NCBI GenBank assembly: GCA_947068385.1
Contig: CAMTBF010000195.1
Span: 1-6,912, forward strand
DNA length: 6,912 nucleotides
Reading direction: 5' to 3'
Source: an uncultured Lachnospiraceae bacterium
GTDB taxonomy: Bacteria > Bacillota > Clostridia > Lachnospirales > Lachnospiraceae
Part shown: positions 4,298-6,912 of the stretch, in pieces
How positions within the stretch are numbered: the stretch's first letter is position 1
How the letters are laid out: every line of letters starts with the position of its first letter
The notes under the pieces: generated by a model
Database searches by the model: none
What the model saw: only the letters and a program-made list of their open reading frames with translations
What the model was told of the DNA's origin: nothing
Position numbers and translations under genes: made by a program

Positions 4298-6912
4298 GTG
4301 GTTTTGAAGAATAGCAGGAAGCTTGTATTGATAGACGGACATAGTATTCTGCACAGGGCTTTTTACGGCGTGCCGGATTTGACCAATGCCAAAGGGCTGC
4401 ACACCAATGCGGTGTACGGTTTCCTGAATATCATGTTTCGCATTCTGGAGGAGGAGAAGCCGGATTTCCTGGCAGTGGCCTTTGACGTGCATGCGCCCAC
4501 CTTCCGCCATGAGCTGTACGAGGCATACAAAGGCACCAGGAAGCCCATGCCGGAGGAGCTGCGGGAGCAGGTGCCCGTGCTGAAGGACGTGCTGCGAGCC
4601 ATGCGGGTGACCATCGTGGAGCAGGCTGGGCTGGAGGCGGACGACATCCTGGGGACGCTGGCCAAGAAAGCCCAGGCCCAGGGGATGGAGGTATCCCTGG
4701 TGTCCGGCGACAGGGATCTGCTGCAGGTGGCGGACGAGCATATCAAGATCAGGATTCCGAAGACGAAGATGGGGAGGACGGAGGTGGAGGACTATTATCC
4801 GGAGGATGTAGTCAAAGCCTTCCAGGTGACCCCGCTGCAGTTCATCGATCTGAAGGCCCTCATGGGCGACAGCTCCGACAATGTGCCCGGGGTGCCCAAG
4901 GTGGGGCAGAAGACCGCCACGGAGCTCATGGTGCAGTACGGCTCCATGGAGGAGATTTATGCCCATGTGGAGGAAATCTCCAAAAAGAGCATCCGGGAGT
5001 CCCTGATTGCGAACCGGGAGCTGGCGGATCTGAGCAAGGTCCTGGTCACGATTAGGACCGACAGCGACGTGTCCATGGACTACGAGGCGTCCAAAGCGGA
5101 GGGCTTCTATACAAAGGAGGCCTACGACCTGTTCAAGGAGCTGGAATTCCGCAACATGCTCAGCCGCTTCGACCAGGAGCAGGCGGACAGGAACGAGGAT
5201 ATCTCCGCCACCTTTCGGCGGCTGGAGAGCCGGAAGGAATTCCTTGCCAGGCTCAAGAAGATAAGGGACGGCCAGCGGGCAGGGGTATTTTTGGCCATGG
5301 AAGGGGACTGCCTGGTGGCTGCGGCGGTGTCCGTGGAGGAAGAGGTCTTCCTCTACGTGCTGCCCGTGGAGGAGAACGTGCAGCTGACCCTGTTCCAGGA
5401 GCCGGGGGAGGACCGGGACAGGGACGGGGAGGAGGCTGCCTGCGCGGAGGGCCTGCGGGCGCTTTCCGCCAGGGCGCGGATCGCGGCCTTCGACATCAAG
5501 AGGCTGTATCCGTACCTGGAACAGGATACTACCGAACGGTATTTCGATATCCTGATCGGGGCCTATCTGCTGAACCCCTTAAAGAGCGACTACGCCCCGG
5601 AGACCATTGCGGCAGAGCACCTGGGGCTGCAGATCCCCGGCTGGGCGGAGTGCTTCGGCAAGCAAAAGGCCCAGGAGGCGGCAGGGGCTTCGCCGGACAG
5701 ATTCATGGAATACTGCTGTTATGTGGCCTATGTGGCCCGGAGGGCGGCGCAGGAGCTGGAGCGGAAGCTGGGGGAGACCGGCATGGACAGTCTCATGGGG
5801 GACATAGAGATGCCCCTGTCCTTGGTGCTGTACGATATGGAACGGGAAGGCGTGGAGGTGCGCAGAGAGGAGCTGAAGGCCTACGGCGACGCCCTGGTGG
5901 CGCGGATAGAGGAACTGGAGCAGTCCATCCATGCCCAGGCAGGCGTAGCGTTCAATATCAATTCCCCCAAGCAGCTGGGGGAGGTGCTCTTCGACACCAT
6001 GAAGCTCCCCGGGGGCAAGAAGACCAAGACCGGGTATTCCACGGCGGCGGACGTGCTGGAGAAGCTCTCGGAGGAGGCTCCCATCGTCAAGGACATCCTG
6101 GAATACAGACAGCTGACGAAGCTGAAGTCCACCTATGCGGACGGGCTGGCCGTCTACATCGGGGCGGACAGGAGGATCCACACCAGCTTCAACCAGACCA
6201 TCACCGCCACGGGCCGCATCAGCTCCACGGAGCCCAACCTCCAGAACATCCCCATGCGCATGGAGCTGGGCAGGCGCATCCGCAAGGTGTTCGTGCCCAG
6301 GGAGGGTTGCGAGTTCATGGACGCGGACTATTCCCAGATAGAGCTGCGGGTGCTGGCCCATATGTCCGGGGATCAACAGCTAATCGAGGCTTATCACATG
6401 GATCAGGACATCCACCGGATCACGGCGGCGAAGGTGTTCCACACGCCCTTCGAGGAGGTCACGGATCTCCAGCGGCGCAACGCCAAGGCCGTGAACTTCG
6501 GCATCGTCTACGGTATCAGCTCCTTCGGTCTGAGCCAGGACCTGAGCATCAGCAAGAAGGAGGCGGCGGACTACATCGAGCAGTATTTCGCCACCTATCC
6601 GGGGGTGAAGGCTTTCCTGGACGGGCTGGTGGCCGGGGCGAAGGAGAAGGGATATATCACCACCATGTTCGGCAGGAGAAGGCCTGTCCCGGAGCTTTCC
6701 TCCTCCAATTTCATGCAGCGCTCCTTCGGGGAGCGGGTGGCCATGAATTCCCCCATACAGGGCACGGCGGCGGACATCATCAAGATAGCCATGATACGTG
6801 TGTGGAGGGCATTGCGGGACAAGGGGCTGAAGTCCAGGTTGATCCTGCAGGTGCACGACGAGCTTGTCATAGAGACCTACCGGGAGGAAGAGGAGCAGGT
6901 AAGGCAGATCCT
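4298..6912 (+). CDS. polA: DNA polymerase I, 3' end beyond window
   Basis: 871 full codons are present, with the frame open to the window edge. Pol I fills gaps and removes RNA primers during Okazaki-fragment maturation and excision repair. The 5'-3' exonuclease (FEN) domain, about 1-290, keeps its metal ligands: D13, EADD (113-116), GDRD (137-140) and GDSSD (190-194) with the following helix-hairpin-helix. The middle 3'-5' exonuclease-like domain (about 300-470) has lost the catalytic acids, so proofreading is predicted absent. The polymerase domain has motif A DADYSQIELR (D677), motif B with K730, F734 and Y738, and motif C VHDEL (D854). All are offset by 28 from E. coli Pol I, so about 30 residues are missing at the end. 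F734 is the residue that disfavours dideoxynucleotides. QLTLF at 362-366 looks like a sliding-clamp binding peptide. The start is probably GTG 4298, with TTG 4304 possible. The gene is truncated only by the window. Confidence 0.95.
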   Translation, partial: MVLKNSRKLVLIDGHSILHRAFYGVPDLTNAKGLHTNAVYGFLNIMFRILEEEKPDFLAVAFDVHAPTFRHELYEAYKGTRKPMPEELREQVPVLKDVLRAMRVTIVEQAGLEADDILGTLAKKAQAQGMEVSLVSGDRDLLQVADEHIKIRIPKTKMGRTEVEDYYPEDVVKAFQVTPLQFIDLKALMGDSSDNVPGVPKVGQKTATELMVQYGSMEEIYAHVEEISKKSIRESLIANRELADLSKVLVTIRTDSDVSMDYEASKAEGFYTKEAYDLFKELEFRNMLSRFDQEQADRNEDISATFRRLESRKEFLARLKKIRDGQRAGVFLAMEGDCLVAAAVSVEEEVFLYVLPVEENVQLTLFQEPGEDRDRDGEEAACAEGLRALSARARIAAFDIKRLYPYLEQDTTERYFDILIGAYLLNPLKSDYAPETIAAEHLGLQIPGWAECFGKQKAQEAAGASPDRFMEYCCYVAYVARRAAQELERKLGETGMDSLMGDIEMPLSLVLYDMEREGVEVRREELKAYGDALVARIEELEQSIHAQAGVAFNINSPKQLGEVLFDTMKLPGGKKTKTGYSTAADVLEKLSEEAPIVKDILEYRQLTKLKSTYADGLAVYIGADRRIHTSFNQTITATGRISSTEPNLQNIPMRMELGRRIRKVFVPREGCEFMDADYSQIELRVLAHMSGDQQLIEAYHMDQDIHRITAAKVFHTPFEEVTDLQRRNAKAVNFGIVYGISSFGLSQDLSISKKEAADYIEQYFATYPGVKAFLDGLVAGAKEKGYITTMFGRRRPVPELSSSNFMQRSFGERVAMNSPIQGTAADIIKIAMIRVWRALRDKGLKSRLILQVHDELVIETYREEEEQVRQI

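Noticed and set aside
4034..4966. Minus-strand open frame of 310 codons opposite the zinc-finger gene and polA
   Set aside because: It is antisense to clear FEN-domain coding sequence, has no ribosome binding site or family resemblance, and is His/Leu-rich like the other shadows.
5579..6376. Minus-strand open frame of 265 codons inside polA
   Set aside because: It is antisense to the conserved polymerase domain and has shadow composition.

Overview
The window reads as a chromosomal segment of a high-GC (about 60% by eye) member of the Clostridia, most likely Lachnospiraceae. The evidence is the gene set (archaeal-type aspartyl-tRNA synthetase, O-acetylhomoserine sulfhydrylase, a small zinc-finger membrane protein just ahead of polA), mixed AGG/CGG arginine codons, strong GGAGG-type ribosome binding sites and the low-GC-Gram-positive character of the proteins. 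This placement comes from protein resemblance, not from a search. I see no mobile element, CRISPR array, tRNA or rRNA.

Layout: five genes lie on the + strand and fill almost the whole window. (1) 79-1050, an HMGL/DmpG-like TIM-barrel aldolase of unknown substrate. (2) 1162-2499, an archaeal-type, probably non-discriminating aspartate--tRNA(Asn) ligase. (3) 2561-3832, O-acetylhomoserine aminocarboxypropyltransferase (metY). (4) About 3957-4277, a 106-residue protein with an anti-sigma-type zinc finger and a C-terminal membrane anchor. (5) 4298 to beyond 6912, DNA polymerase I (polA), missing only about 30 C-terminal residues. Intergenic gaps are 111, 61, 124 and 20 bases. None holds a convincing intrinsic terminator or promoter, so the genes may be read through together, but no shared pathway links all five.

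Functional links are loose. AspRS and MetY both touch the aspartate family of amino acids. The zinc-finger protein and polA are the tightest pair (20 bases apart) and are probably co-transcribed.

There is no clear unknown multi-gene system here; this is mostly housekeeping DNA. The points most worth a second look are: a perfect sliding-clamp-type pentapeptide (QLTLF) in a surface loop of the dead proofreading domain of Pol I; the orphan zinc-finger/tail-anchor protein before polA; the odd translation-start region of that protein, with a partly duplicated initiation site and mutually exclusive hairpins; the missing catalytic histidine in the aldolase; and the tRNA-specificity question for the AspRS. 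Long minus-strand open frames opposite every gene are by-products of high GC at third codon positions.
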